A program made the position numbers and the translations under genes. DNA of 64,000 bases, taken from Amoebophrya sp. A120. Lineage: Eukaryota > Sar > Dinophyceae > Syndiniales > Amoebophryaceae. The stretch is from the NCBI GenBank assembly GCA_905178155.1, contig CAJINV010000011.1:132598-196597 (forward strand). Direction: 5' to 3'. The notes beneath the pieces are model-generated. The model was not told where the DNA came from. It saw only the letters and a program-made list of their open reading frames with translations, and made no database searches. Positions 1-11,000 of the stretch are shown piece after piece; positions within the stretch are counted from its first letter, which is position 1, and every line of letters starts with the position of its first letter.

Positions 1-45
1 GTGATGCAGAGGGTCATAACAGTAATGTAACAAAACAATTTTCTC

Positions 46-3000
46 CTACGATACGTACTGATTTGGGACAAACAGGTCGAGGAGGAAACGCGAAGCTTCG
101 CGGGCTTTCTGCGGCACGTGGTCCGTCGTACTGCGCTGCTTGTCGCCCACCGCCCGCGGCTCGAGTCCTTCGAACATAGTCTCCAATTTCGCTGTCGCGA
201 TGCACACCGCTCTCCGATGGAAAAGTTCGGTCGCGCCTTCCAGAGCTGCAAGCTCGCACCCCTGACAGTGGATCTTCAAGTAGGTGAGCGCTTCCCCAGC
301 GCCGGCAAAGGTACTAACGGCGGCGTCCGTTAGTGCGACAGGAGGCGCTGCCACTGCAGGGGCCGCGAGACTGCGTCCGGGACCCGTAAACCAATCCGAC
401 AAAGTAGTAGCGCGCACAACGTCGTAGTGGTCGCACTCCTGCGCGTCAGGCCGCAGGATGCAGGCGGAGGCGTCCTGAACTTTCTTTTGCCGCTTCGTGT
501 GAAAGAACGAGTCCGAGGTCGCGTAGCTCTCCGCTGTGGAAAAGGGGTTCAGGTAGATCGTGTGCAGGTCTTCCGCATCTGGAATGCGCATTTTCGGGAT
601 CTTCGGCGTCCTTGCGTCTACTTGTATTTCGGACGCACCCTCGGAAGTAGTTCCGGCTGTAGTTGTAACATCGCCGGTCGTTTCATCCGCCGTGCCGTCC
701 TTCTGGTCTGGCTTCTTCGCAGTTCTTCGCGCAACCACCATTTTTTGCACCACGCGCACTCGTTTTTCCCAGCCGTTGGCCCTCACCGTGCGCTGGAAGG
801 CGGCCACTGCGAGCTTGCTCGGCTCAAAAACCACGGCTTGCGCGTCGGGAAACTTGCGGAGCGCGTGTATGATGCAATCCCCTTGGTGCGCGCCAACCTC
901 AACAAAGACGAAGGGAGAATCGCCACTCGCTCGCTCCTCCGACGCGGCGAGGTCTCGGTCCGGGAAGACCGGTGTAGCGTCGACAAGGCGGATGAACAGT
1001 CCATCCGTGCAGAACGGTCTTTGGCCACCATTCACGCGCACGTTGTTGCCAACAGAGTCGTAGAACGGCACCGTGAAAAACTGTGACAGGCCTCGCGCTC
1101 CGAGAAACAACGCACTGGCCGCAAGCCCCAGAGCGGAAAGCAGTGAAAGCACTGGAAAGGTCGGCCACTGCTTGTGTGCGTGAGGGGAACCAAAAAGCAC
1201 CAGATCCGACAGAGGGTTGCTTGACGTCTCCAGGGCGCGCTCCAGAAAACTCTGCGCCTTCGCAATGTGCCGACGTGCGTCTTGCTGGACTTGTTTGCCA
1301 CTTGCAACATCTACCGAAAGCAGGGTGGGGGCGTCGTGGGCAAGTAGGCTGTGTGCGGCTGCCAGATGTACTGTAGCCTGCCTGAAGCAGGCGACAAAGG
1401 TCTTCGTTGGGGCCGGCAAGTACTCGGTTGTACTCTCGTCCTGTTTTCGCGAATCTGCCTGCCATTCCCACATGATGGCTTTCTTGGTAAATTGGGAGAT
1501 CGTGCTGTTGCCACCACCGAAAATGGACCGCAAAAAGTCCACATCACAGGTGTGCGGGGCAGCAAAGTCCAGAAAAATCTGCGCTGAAATGCGGTCGTTG
1601 CGGGTCAGCGCCCTGCTGATGTGACTGATCAGAGTCCGGTCCTGCCTTCTTTCCTTCTCCGAGACCCACTGGTGTATTCGGCAGACCGCGCAAGAGCTTC
1701 CGGGACCGAACCCAACAGTCTGCGGCTGCGAAGAGTGTAGTTGCTGCTGAGTGCGAAATATGCATTGCGAAACAAATGTCGCCTTCGCACAAGAACTAGT
1801 ACCAAGTGCATAGCAGAACGAATAATCGAATTTGTCATGCATAGGAAGAAAAAAAAACAGGTCTGTCATGCAAGAGCCGCATTTGATTTCGTACGAGTGC
1901 GATTGCGAGACTTGTTTTGCACACGATAGTACGAAGCGCGTTCCATTCGCTCGGCTTGATGCCACCAAACGGACCCCATCCGAACGCAGCCGGCTCCTTG
2001 CCCACCAGCACAGTATCGGACCACGTCTGTGCGAGCCCGTCGATGATGGAGAAGAGCTGCCATTGGCCGGCGAGAAGGAGGTCGTACAGGGTCAGAGACT
2101 TGCTGCGCCACAAGGCGGCGAAAATGACCTCCGTCACGCGCAAGTGGTAGTGCAGGTCGTGAAAATAGACGTCCAGTTCGCGAAACGAGGTCTTGCCCTG
2201 AAACCGGTGCACCCCCATTTGCAGCACCGTGCCCGATATGCATAATGCAAATATCCCTGGATCATGTCTGGAGATGATTTGTGACGCTGAACTGTGGATC
2301 ATGAGGAGGACTCTTCCGAATGCAGCCAATGGCACGACAAGTTCGCAGAACGCTTTCTCAAACGCAATCCGCACTTTTCCATGACAAAAGAATCTACACT
2401 TCTTTATGAGACTTCACTGCGGTTTTTTATGACAAAAGAATCTGAGTGACTTCGTTTTGTTGGTCCCCCTGCAACACAGATTTCACAAGAATGGAAGCTC
2501 AGCATTACAAGCTCCACCTTTCCAGACCCAGATCGAGATTTGCATTTGGTACCCGAGGTAGCGGACGCCGCAAACTCACCGAGAATGCAGTGTCGTCGGT
2601 CCGACCGCTTCAGCACCTTGCCGGCAACCGACTTGTCTGCTGGTGTTGCAAAGAGCACCTGCCGCTTCCAGAGCTTCCAAAAACGTTCCTCTTCGCTGCC
2701 GATTACCAGCCCGTGCTCGCAATTTAAGGCCTTCTGGACGAGCTCTTCTCGCCAGCGGTATTGTATGCCACAGAGAAATACTACTATTACACCATCAATT
2801 TGCACTACTACACCGTCAATTTGCTAGAAATAATGAACGGAATTTCTGCTGCTCTTTCGCTGTTACTAGGATTAGATCAGATATTTTGAGGTGTTCAGCA
2901 TGACAAAGTTTTATATTATTTTGGTCCTTCGTAATCGTAAAAATCGATGAAGCCCGTTTGTTGCAAACAGCATTTTCCGTGACAGCAGACCGCGTCTTTG

Positions 3001-3939
3001 GCTATCTCCGCATCACTACAAAGGCTCTTACCGCACGACTATAGCAACACAAAGCTACAAATATGTTTTTTTTCTGGTGCAAATTCTCGTGCAAATGACT
3101 TTTCTGTAGGATATATCTGTCGCAGCAAACTGCCGCCATCGATGAGCAGGCGGCGTAGAAGTCGCTCCGACCGTACAAACGAACCAGAGCATCGTGGTCG
3201 AGGCAGCATACCGGCCACTCCAGCGTCGTCGCGTTGTTTTGCCGCTTGTGCGGATATCGACTAAAAATATGCCTGAGTGTGAGTGAAGCTTGTAATGCTA
3301 AAAGCGAATAAGAATGGTGAGCGCACTGCAATACGCAGCCAGGCATTACAAGACTTTCCGCTGCTATGTTTTGCGCCTTCCGCATGGCGTGACAAAGTGC
3401 GTTTTTGCATGATAGGTAAGAGGGCCGTCTCGGTCGTACCTAGACATCACAGATTGTCGATTCATATCAGACATGCATGGCGAATGCAACAATCTTCCAG
3501 GCCCAGACACATTTGCATTCGATAGCGGAGGTACGAGGCAGGCGTCGCCCGTCGAGGCGTCGTCCTTCTTGAGCCATTTGGACAGGAAGAGGCATGATTG
3601 CTTCACTCCCCCCAGGGATCTATAATGAACGTACCGAAAATTATGGTCACCCCGCAGAGACCGTGAACTTGCGATAATGCATTTGTGGTTTCATCACTCT
3701 GCGTGAAACTTGTTTGAGTTTCGTTTTTCTTTTTGCATAAGAATATCATACAAGAAACTCCGTCCCGAAAGATGCAATCACCCCGGGCCTGTCGATGCGA
3801 TAGTTTTCCAAGGCTGCTCTGGGAATTGTGGCACGGCCAATCCATGTACATCACCATGCCGGCCCAATGCCACCAGGTGGACCAAAGCAACAAATAGGAC
3901 CGGCTGCGCAACAGTAGCTACGAGGACACCCGAGCGCAT
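46..3939 (-). CDS. FkbM-family SAM-dependent methyltransferase, 6 exons
   Basis: Joined exons 3939-3781, 3609-3521, 3252-3131, 2765-2549, 2228-1928 and 1749-46 give 2592 nt, 863 aa plus stop. The C-terminal half has an FkbM-type methyltransferase fold: motif I FVEVGAHQGD near residue 573 followed by VVFEPS, and the late motif LKIHCQGCELAALEGA near residue 785. FkbM enzymes usually have Asp where this motif has His. The N terminus (MRSGVLVATVAQPVLFVALV) looks like a signal anchor, and a second hydrophobic stretch (LSLLSALGLAASALFLGA) precedes the catalytic domain, so a membrane-anchored enzyme facing a lumen is inferred. FkbM enzymes O-methylate sugars, polyketides and other small molecules; the substrate here is unknown. 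Introns 1758-1935 and 2237-2556 have 8-bp flanking repeats with one mismatch each; the other three joins rest on 4 bp. The start is the first ATG before the hydrophobic segment. Confidence 0.7.
1758..1935 (-). other. intron bounded by AGTRCGAA direct repeats
   Basis: This 178-nt intron lies between 8-bp repeats at 1750-1757 and 1928-1935 (one mismatch). Removing it joins NALR to TQQQL in frame. Its ends are not GT-AG. The ends resemble each other in inverted orientation (tatcgtgtgcaaaac at one side, tttcgcaatgcatatttcgc at the other). Confidence 0.7.
2237..2556 (-). mobile_element. introner-like intron with terminal inverted repeats
   Basis: This 320-nt intron is flanked by GTGCCCGA (2229-2236) and GTACCCGA (2549-2556). 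It carries the shared inverted ends: catgtctgg and ccagacccaga, next to tgcaaat and atttgca. Removing one repeat copy restores the frame FAASATSG-TVLQMG. Confidence 0.75.
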
Positions 3940-4882
3940 GGCATGGAGCGAGCAGTGCCCTGGGTGCAGCTCATGTAGAAAGCGTATTCCTGTGGCCTCA
4001 AACGAGAAAAATGAAAGGAAAAATTGTTTCTTGATGTTAGAGCTGGATTTATAAACTTATTGCAGGACAAGCTGCTCCTTTGTTTAAAATTATGAAAACC
4101 AAAATATCAGCTCACTTTTGTACGAAGATGTTTCGGAGACGAGGTAAGGAATAACATGAACAATCAATACTGTGGTCCCCCGCGAACAGCAATGCGAGAG
4201 TACAATTCCTTTGCGACATCTCAAAATAACGGGCGGGGCGATCTTTAATTGAGTTTAACACGAGCACGCAACTCCTTGTTGTACAGGCTCTTCCTTAACG
4301 GTCATATTCCTCCTGTCCGCGTTCGTCTTGCAATCAGGTAGAAACGGTGTCGTGTGCGTAATTCCCGTGAAAATTAAAATTTCTTTTGCAGATCAATAAA
4401 GCCCTAATTCGTAATACACACGATACTGATTTCCCTTCGCTGTAGTTTGTTTCCTTTTGCGATTTTTTCGCGCAATGAGTGGCTTCCTTGTGTCGAATTA
4501 GTTTACTGCGTTGCCACTTCTATGAGTTTTATGAAGCACCAAAATAATTTGTATTCTCTTGAGTCTGTTGTTAAGAAGAAAGTGCTGCTTCCTGAGAAAG
4601 AAAAAATCAGAATAGAATCTCAAGCGGAAATCCAAGACAAAATGCACATTTTCTGAAACTGGAAAAGCCGTCTTTTGGGAATCACATCGATGAGCAAATC
4701 GACGCATTTCCCTCCGTGGAAATTATTGGCTCAACACTGGTGGAGGTTCCTAAACCACCCGCAAAACACGTCTATCCCCTCGCACACATAGCGTTTTTTC
4801 GTAACTCGCATAGAACATTTTACATCGATAGGCATATCTGCGAAATTAAGTATCGAGGAATCAAGGGTTCAAATAGTTGGCG
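3940..4882. other. intergenic, AT-rich
   Basis: Short ORFs only. No convincing gene, RNA or repeat is seen between the methyltransferase start and the satellite block. Confidence 0.6.
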
Positions 4883-7800
4883 ACCAAGATCTTCCCGAAA
4901 TTGGGAAAAAATAGCAAAGCCGCGTGCTATGCTCTTCCTGCAATTGGGAAAAATTACAAAAACGGAAGTCCCCGGCCTCCCTCGGGGTCGGGTTAAGGTC
5001 TCCGGGCCGGGGCCCAAGCCGGGCGACCAAGATGGATCTTCCCGAAATTGGGAAAAAATAGCAAAGCCCCATGCTATGCTCTTCCCGAAATTGGGAAAAA
5101 TTCCATACACAAGCTGCAGGCCCCGGCTTCGGGGTCGGGAGGTCTCGGGGCCGGGGCCCAAGCCGGGCGACCGGGATCTTCCCGAAATTGGGAAAAAATA
5201 GCAAAGCCGCACGCTATGCTCTTCCCGAAATTGGGAAAAATTACAAAAACGGAAGTCCCCGGCCTCGGCTCGGGGTCGGGAGGAAGGTCTCGGGGCCGGG
5301 GCCCAAGAAAGCCTGGCGACCAGGGTAGGTCTTCCCGAAATTGAGAAAGAATAGCAAAGCCGCGCGCTATGCTCTTCTCGAAATTGGGAAAAATTACAAA
5401 AGTTGCAGGCCCCGGCCTCGGGGTCGCGAGGAAGGTCCCGGGGCCGGGGCCCAAGCCGGGCGACCAAGATCTTCCCGAAATTGGGGAAAAATAGCAAAGC
5501 CACATGCTTTGCTCTTCCCGAAATTGGGAAAAATTACAAAAACGGAAGTCCCCGGGCCCGGCGGGCCTCGGGGTCGGGAGGAAGGTCTCGGGTCCGGGGC
5601 CCAAGCCGGGCGACCAAGATCTTCCCGAAATTGGGAAAAAATAGCAAAGCCGCACGCTATGCTCTTCCCGAAATTGGGAAAAATTACAAAAACTGAAGTC
5701 CCCGGGCCCGGCGGGCCTCGGGGTCGGGAGGAAGGTCTCGGGTCCGGGGCCCAAGCCGGGCGACCAAGATCTTCCCGAAATTGGGAAAAAATAGCAAAGC
5801 CGCACGCTATGCTCTTCCCGAAATTGGGAAAAATTACAAAAACGGAAGTCCCCGGGCCCGGCGGGCCTCGGGGTCGGGAGGAAGGTCTCGGGTCCGGGGC
5901 CCAAGCCGGGCGACCAAGATGGTCCTTCCCGAATGAAATTGGGAAAAAATAGCAAAGCCGCGTGCTATGCTCTTCCCGAAATTGCGAAAATTACAAAAGC
6001 TGCAGGCCCCGGCCTCGGGGTCGGGAGGTCTCGGGGCCGGGGCCCAAGCCGGGCGACCAAGATCTTCCCGAAATTGGGAAAAAATAGCAAAGCCGCACGC
6101 TATGCTCTTCCCGAAATTGGGAAAAATTACAAAAACGGAAGTCCCCGGGCCCGGCGGGCCTCGGGGTCGGGAGGAAGGTCTCGGGTCCGGGGCCCAAGCC
6201 GGGCGACCAAGATGGGCCTTCCCGAATGAAATTGGGAAAAAATAGCAAAGCCGCGTGCTATGCTCTTCCCGAAATTGCGAAAATTACAAAAGCTGCAGGA
6301 CCCGGCCTCGGGGTCGGGAGGTCTCGGGGCCGGGGCCCAAGCCGGGCGACCAAGATCTTCCCGAAATTGGGAAAAAATAGCAAAGCCGCACGCTATGCTC
6401 TTCCCGAAATTGGGAAAAATTACAAAAACGGAAGTCCCCGGGCCCGGCGGGCCTCGGGGTCGGGAGGAAGGTCTCGGGTCCGGGGCCCAAGCCGGGCGAC
6501 CAAGATGGGCCTTCCCGAATGAAATTGGGAAAAAATAGCAAAGCCGCGTGCTATGCTCTTCCCGAAATTGCGAAAATTACAAAAGCTGCAGGCCCCGGCC
6601 TCGGGGTCGGGAGGTCTCGGGGCCGGGGCCCAAGCCGGGCGACCAAGATCTTCCCGAAATTGGGAAAAAATAGCAAAGCCGCACGCTATGCTCTTCCCGA
6701 AATTGGGAAAAATTACAAAAACGGAAGTCCCCGGGCCCGGCGGGCCTCGGGGTCGGGAGGAAGGTCTCGGGTCCGGGGCCCAAGCCGGGCGACCAAGATG
6801 GGCCTTCCCGAATGAAATTGGGAAAAAATAGCAAAGCCGCGTGCTATGCTCTTCCCGAAATTGCGAAAATTACAAAAGCTGCAGGCCCCGGCCTCGGGGT
6901 CGGGAGGTCTCGGGGCCGGGGCCCAAGCCGGGCGACCAAGATCTTCCCGAAATTGGGAAAAAATAGCAAAGCCGCACGCTATGCTCTTCCCGAAATTGGG
7001 AAAAATTACAAAAACGGAAGTCCCCGGGCCCGGCGGGCCTCGGGGTCGGGAGGAAGGTCTCGGGTCCGGGGCCCAAGCCGGGCGACCAAGATGGGCCTTC
7101 CCGAATGAAATTGGGAAAAAATAGCAAAGCCGCGTGCTATGCTCTTCCCGAAATTGCGAAAATTACAAAAGCTGCAGGCCCCGGCCTCGGGGTCGGGAGG
7201 TCTCGGGGCCGGGGCCCAAGCCGGGCGACCAAGATCTTCCCGAAATTGGGAAAAAATAGCAAAGCCGCACGCTATGCTCTTCCCGAAATTGGGAAAAATT
7301 ACAAAAACGGAAGTCCCCGGGCCCGGCGGGCCTCGGGGTCGGGAGGAAGGTCTCGGGTCCGGGGCCCAAGCCGGGCGACCAAGATGGGCCTTCCCGAATG
7401 AAATTGGGAAAAAATAGCAAAGCCGCGTGCTATGCTCTTCCCGAAATTGCGAAAATTACAAAAGCTGCAGGCCCCGGCCTCGGGGTCGGGAGGTCTCGGG
7501 GCCGGGGCCCAAGCCGGGCGACCAAGATCTTCCCGAAATTGGGAAAAAATAGCAAAGCCGCACGCTATGCTCTTCCCGAAATTGGGAAAAATTACAAAAA
7601 CGGAAGTCCCCGGGCCCGGCGGGCCTCGGGGTCGGGAGGAAGGTCTCGGGTCCGGGGCCCAAGCCGGGCGACCAAGATGGGCCTTCCCGAATGAAATTGG
7701 GAAAAAATAGCAAAGCCGCGTGCTATGCTCTTCCCGAAATTGCGAAAATTACAAAAGCTGCAGGCCCCGGCCTCGGGGTCGGGAGGTCTCGGGGCCGGGG

Positions 7801-8045
7801 CCCAAGCCGGGCGACCAAGATCTTCCCGAAATTGGGAAAAAATAGCAAGACCACATGCTATGCTCTTCCCGAAATTGGGAAAAATTCTAAAAACGGAAGT
7901 CCCCGAGCCCGGCCTCGGGGTCGGGAGGAAGGTCTCGGGGCCGGGGCCCAAGCCGGGCGACCAAGATGGCTCTTCCCGAAATTGGGAACAAATAGCAAAG
8001 CCGCGTGCTATGCTCTTCCCGAAATTGGGAAAAATTACAAAAGCT
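4883..8045. repeat. satellite array with 293-bp higher-order unit
   Basis: The array is made of related monomers of about 143-150 bp. Each has an AT-rich half holding two copies of the near-palindrome cttcccgaaattgggaa and a GC-rich half (ggtctcgg, ggcccaagccgggcgacc). From about 5933 to 7983 two monomer types alternate as a 293-bp dimer repeated seven times, starting at 5933, 6226, 6519, 6812, 7105, 7398 and 7691. The central copies are almost identical; a C-to-A change near 6300 is one visible difference. Units before 5933 and after about 7840 are more diverged. Frames stay open on both strands only because the unit lacks stops, so coding is unlikely. Confidence 0.95.
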
Positions 8046-8097
8046 GCAGTTGTTTTGAATACAGTCGTAATTTTGATACGAGCAAAAAATATTTTCT

Positions 8098-11000
8098 TCA
8101 AATCATGTTAAAGTGCGTGTTTTTGGAGCTGCAATTCACATGCACAAGCATTCCTTCAAAATACATCTTATCGCCGTCGCCCTTTTTCTCGACCGCCTGG
8201 TACCACAGCGACTTCATTGCGAGGAGGTTGTCGTGCTTAGATTGCGACGCCTCTGGAACTGCGACCATCGCCAGCAGTATAAACCACGACATAAAAACAA
8301 TTGACTCGACCTTATGAGCAATCACTTTTGGTTCGTAAAATGCGGCTGAAGCGGTCGCGGGCGCTGGCGGACTTGTAGACGAGGCACTGGCACCATAAAG
8401 GCCTGCGACCTCCTCGAGAAAGCTCTGCGTGTACTCGCCCTTGTGCCGCGCGTTGCTGTCGTAGGGATGCAGGTGGATGTGTTGTAGACTATTCAACAAG
8501 TCCTCGTGCGTGGGGAAAAGCCGTTCGAATTCCGCATCGATTGCAGTTCCATCCGGACGAGAAATGTGGTGCCTGTGCAGAAAATCAGCAAGCTGGAGGA
8601 CTTGGTCTGGGTTCACGGCAGTCGCGGCACTTGTTGACCCGAATCCCCAGGAGCGCCGCAACGCATTGATCACCATCTGTTCGTACTCGTCCCATTGGAT
8701 CGCCCACCGATCAAAACGAGCTGATTCATATTTGCGCTGCTCCAGCCACAGCGTTCGTGGGTTTGCACTCCGCGGCGCGGCTTCTGCGTTTCCGCTAACT
8801 ACCTGTTCAAGTTTTTGTGTGCTCTACAGAAATATCTACAAGAACTGATGCAACTCTACGGTGAATCTGAACGCAACGTCTGCAATTCTGGCACAGTTCA
8901 CAGGGACCAAGCTTCCACTCGACTCGACGGGATTTGAGCAGCACAAGCACACGAGGGAACCAAAGCCTTCCAACTCGTAGAGATTGGTTGAAATAATCGC
9001 AGCGAACCTGTGCATCGGAGTCGTTCCTTTCCGGCCGCAAATGCCCGACTGGCGTTGTGTCTGCGACCCTTCCTCCTGGCTTCTTACCCCGTTTTCCGCC
9101 CATTTCTACGCGCAGATCCGTACGAAACCGGTCCTCCCGTGCTCGTTCCGCATCTTGCAGTTCTCTATGCGACACATGACACTTTCGGACGATTTGTCCG
9201 GCCATCCGCTTGTGAACGGTGTTGACAATCCTGACCCTCGCCTCCCTGTCACACTTTTCATCTAGCTCTTGCGCCAAAGCTGCGCGGGAACCTGTTTTTT
9301 GTATTTTGCGTTTTATGCCAATGCCATGAGAAGGCGGTGGGAACCAAAACCCATGAACTACACGCGTATACCATGATACCTCCGATGCACTACAGCCTGA
9401 GGCTCTGTCAGTAGAAAGCGTGCGGTAGCTGCAAGCAGAAAAACGAAAATCATTTTTATTTTTGTATAAGTACGATCTCCCCTTTCCCATTTTGCTGCTT
9501 TCTTGGCTGTCCTCGGCGCAGATCCCAGCTCGCGACGCGCGGATCGGCTTGATTTTGGAATCTCTTGGTTTGTAGCATGCCGCGGTGTCGTTTGCGCTGC
9601 AGTCTTGGTCTTGCCAGTCCAAGTGATCTCTGCACCATCTTTACCTACGAATTTAAATGTTTTACTCTGTCCGTAGGAAAAGGTGAAGAAAGCGAAAATA
9701 TCTGCAACCACATATAATATCCATTGCATGACACGGTCACGGACAGATTCCAATGACGCCTGCTAGCATAATCAAACAGCCCCGCTATCCAAAACACTTA
9801 AGTAGAACACCTCCTGGTTCCTGTGCCGGTGCTGCAATGATCCGCTTCTTCGTAGGGGGGCCAGCGGCAATTTCTTCTTCCTGACCGGTATCCAATTCCG
9901 CCTCGTGTTCCATCATGCCAAAGCCGCTTGCTGAGGACGCAGAACTTGCGCTGGCCGATGAGCGCGCCGGGGTTCTCTCCTTGCCTGCATTCTGTTCCGT
10001 TGCGCCACCCGCTGCTTCGAAAGTGGTCGTCGCTTGCGTGGTGGACATTAGGGAATCTGAACATTAATTTGACGAGGACTTATCACGCAAACATTCTGCT
10101 CCAAGTAAGGCTACTCAACGACATTCACATGCAACACAATGGAAACAATAACAAACAGAAGCACGAAGACGAACGTGCCCGAAGCGACAATTATACAAAC
10201 CAACAAAACTACCGCTCCGACTGCCTTGTGACTTTGGCAAAAAGTCTATACCGAGCTCCTCCGCGGTCAATGGCCGGAACTCGCGAAACGGCTCGGAGTT
10301 GTCTTCCTCCATTCGCTGCTTCTCCTCCTTTGTAAAATAGCGGAACCGAAGGGTCGTGCCGTTGCCGATTTGCAGCTCCATGCACTCTATGCATTGCAAA
10401 TATCTTTTTGTTTGGGTCTGGAAGGATGCAGATGTTAATTTTTGTCATGTTGTTATTCTTATTTTTCCATTTCGATTTCCACGAGCACGACTCAGAAGGT
10501 CTGGCATGCAAGGTCTAGCACTAATGTTTTTGTTGAGAAGGCGCGCCGTAGATGCCTAATCCGCCTATCAGATTGCCTACCTATATTTCCAGTGACAAAA
10601 GCGAGCAGCGTTCGCTGTCTATGCATGAGAGGTTTTGGTGTTCTGTGAAGTGCGCATTACAAGTTCCACCTCTCCAGCAGAGGATCCAGATATATTTGCA
10701 GTGGGTACAGTCCAGCTCGCAAAGAGCTGGGTCGACTAGAATTTCTTCGACCTCCGACAAGAGGGCGGGTGGGAGCGCCGAGACTGCCTCCAGCAGGTCG
10801 CTGAGATCCCCCGCGGTCAGCTCCGTCCCTGGCACGAAGCGCACCAGCGAGCTATTCCACGCGTAAGACCCGAGCGCTTGGGCTGTGAGATTTTGCACCA
10901 AATCTATCAGAATCAGTCAGATTTTTCGCATTACATATTCATCAAGTGAGCAGAGCACACGCAAATACAAATGTACCTGGTATGCCATACAAGGTACAAG

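Noticed and set aside
5074-8101. Long open frames on both strands across the satellite
   Set aside because: They follow the repeat period and exist because the unit lacks stops; composition is not protein-like.
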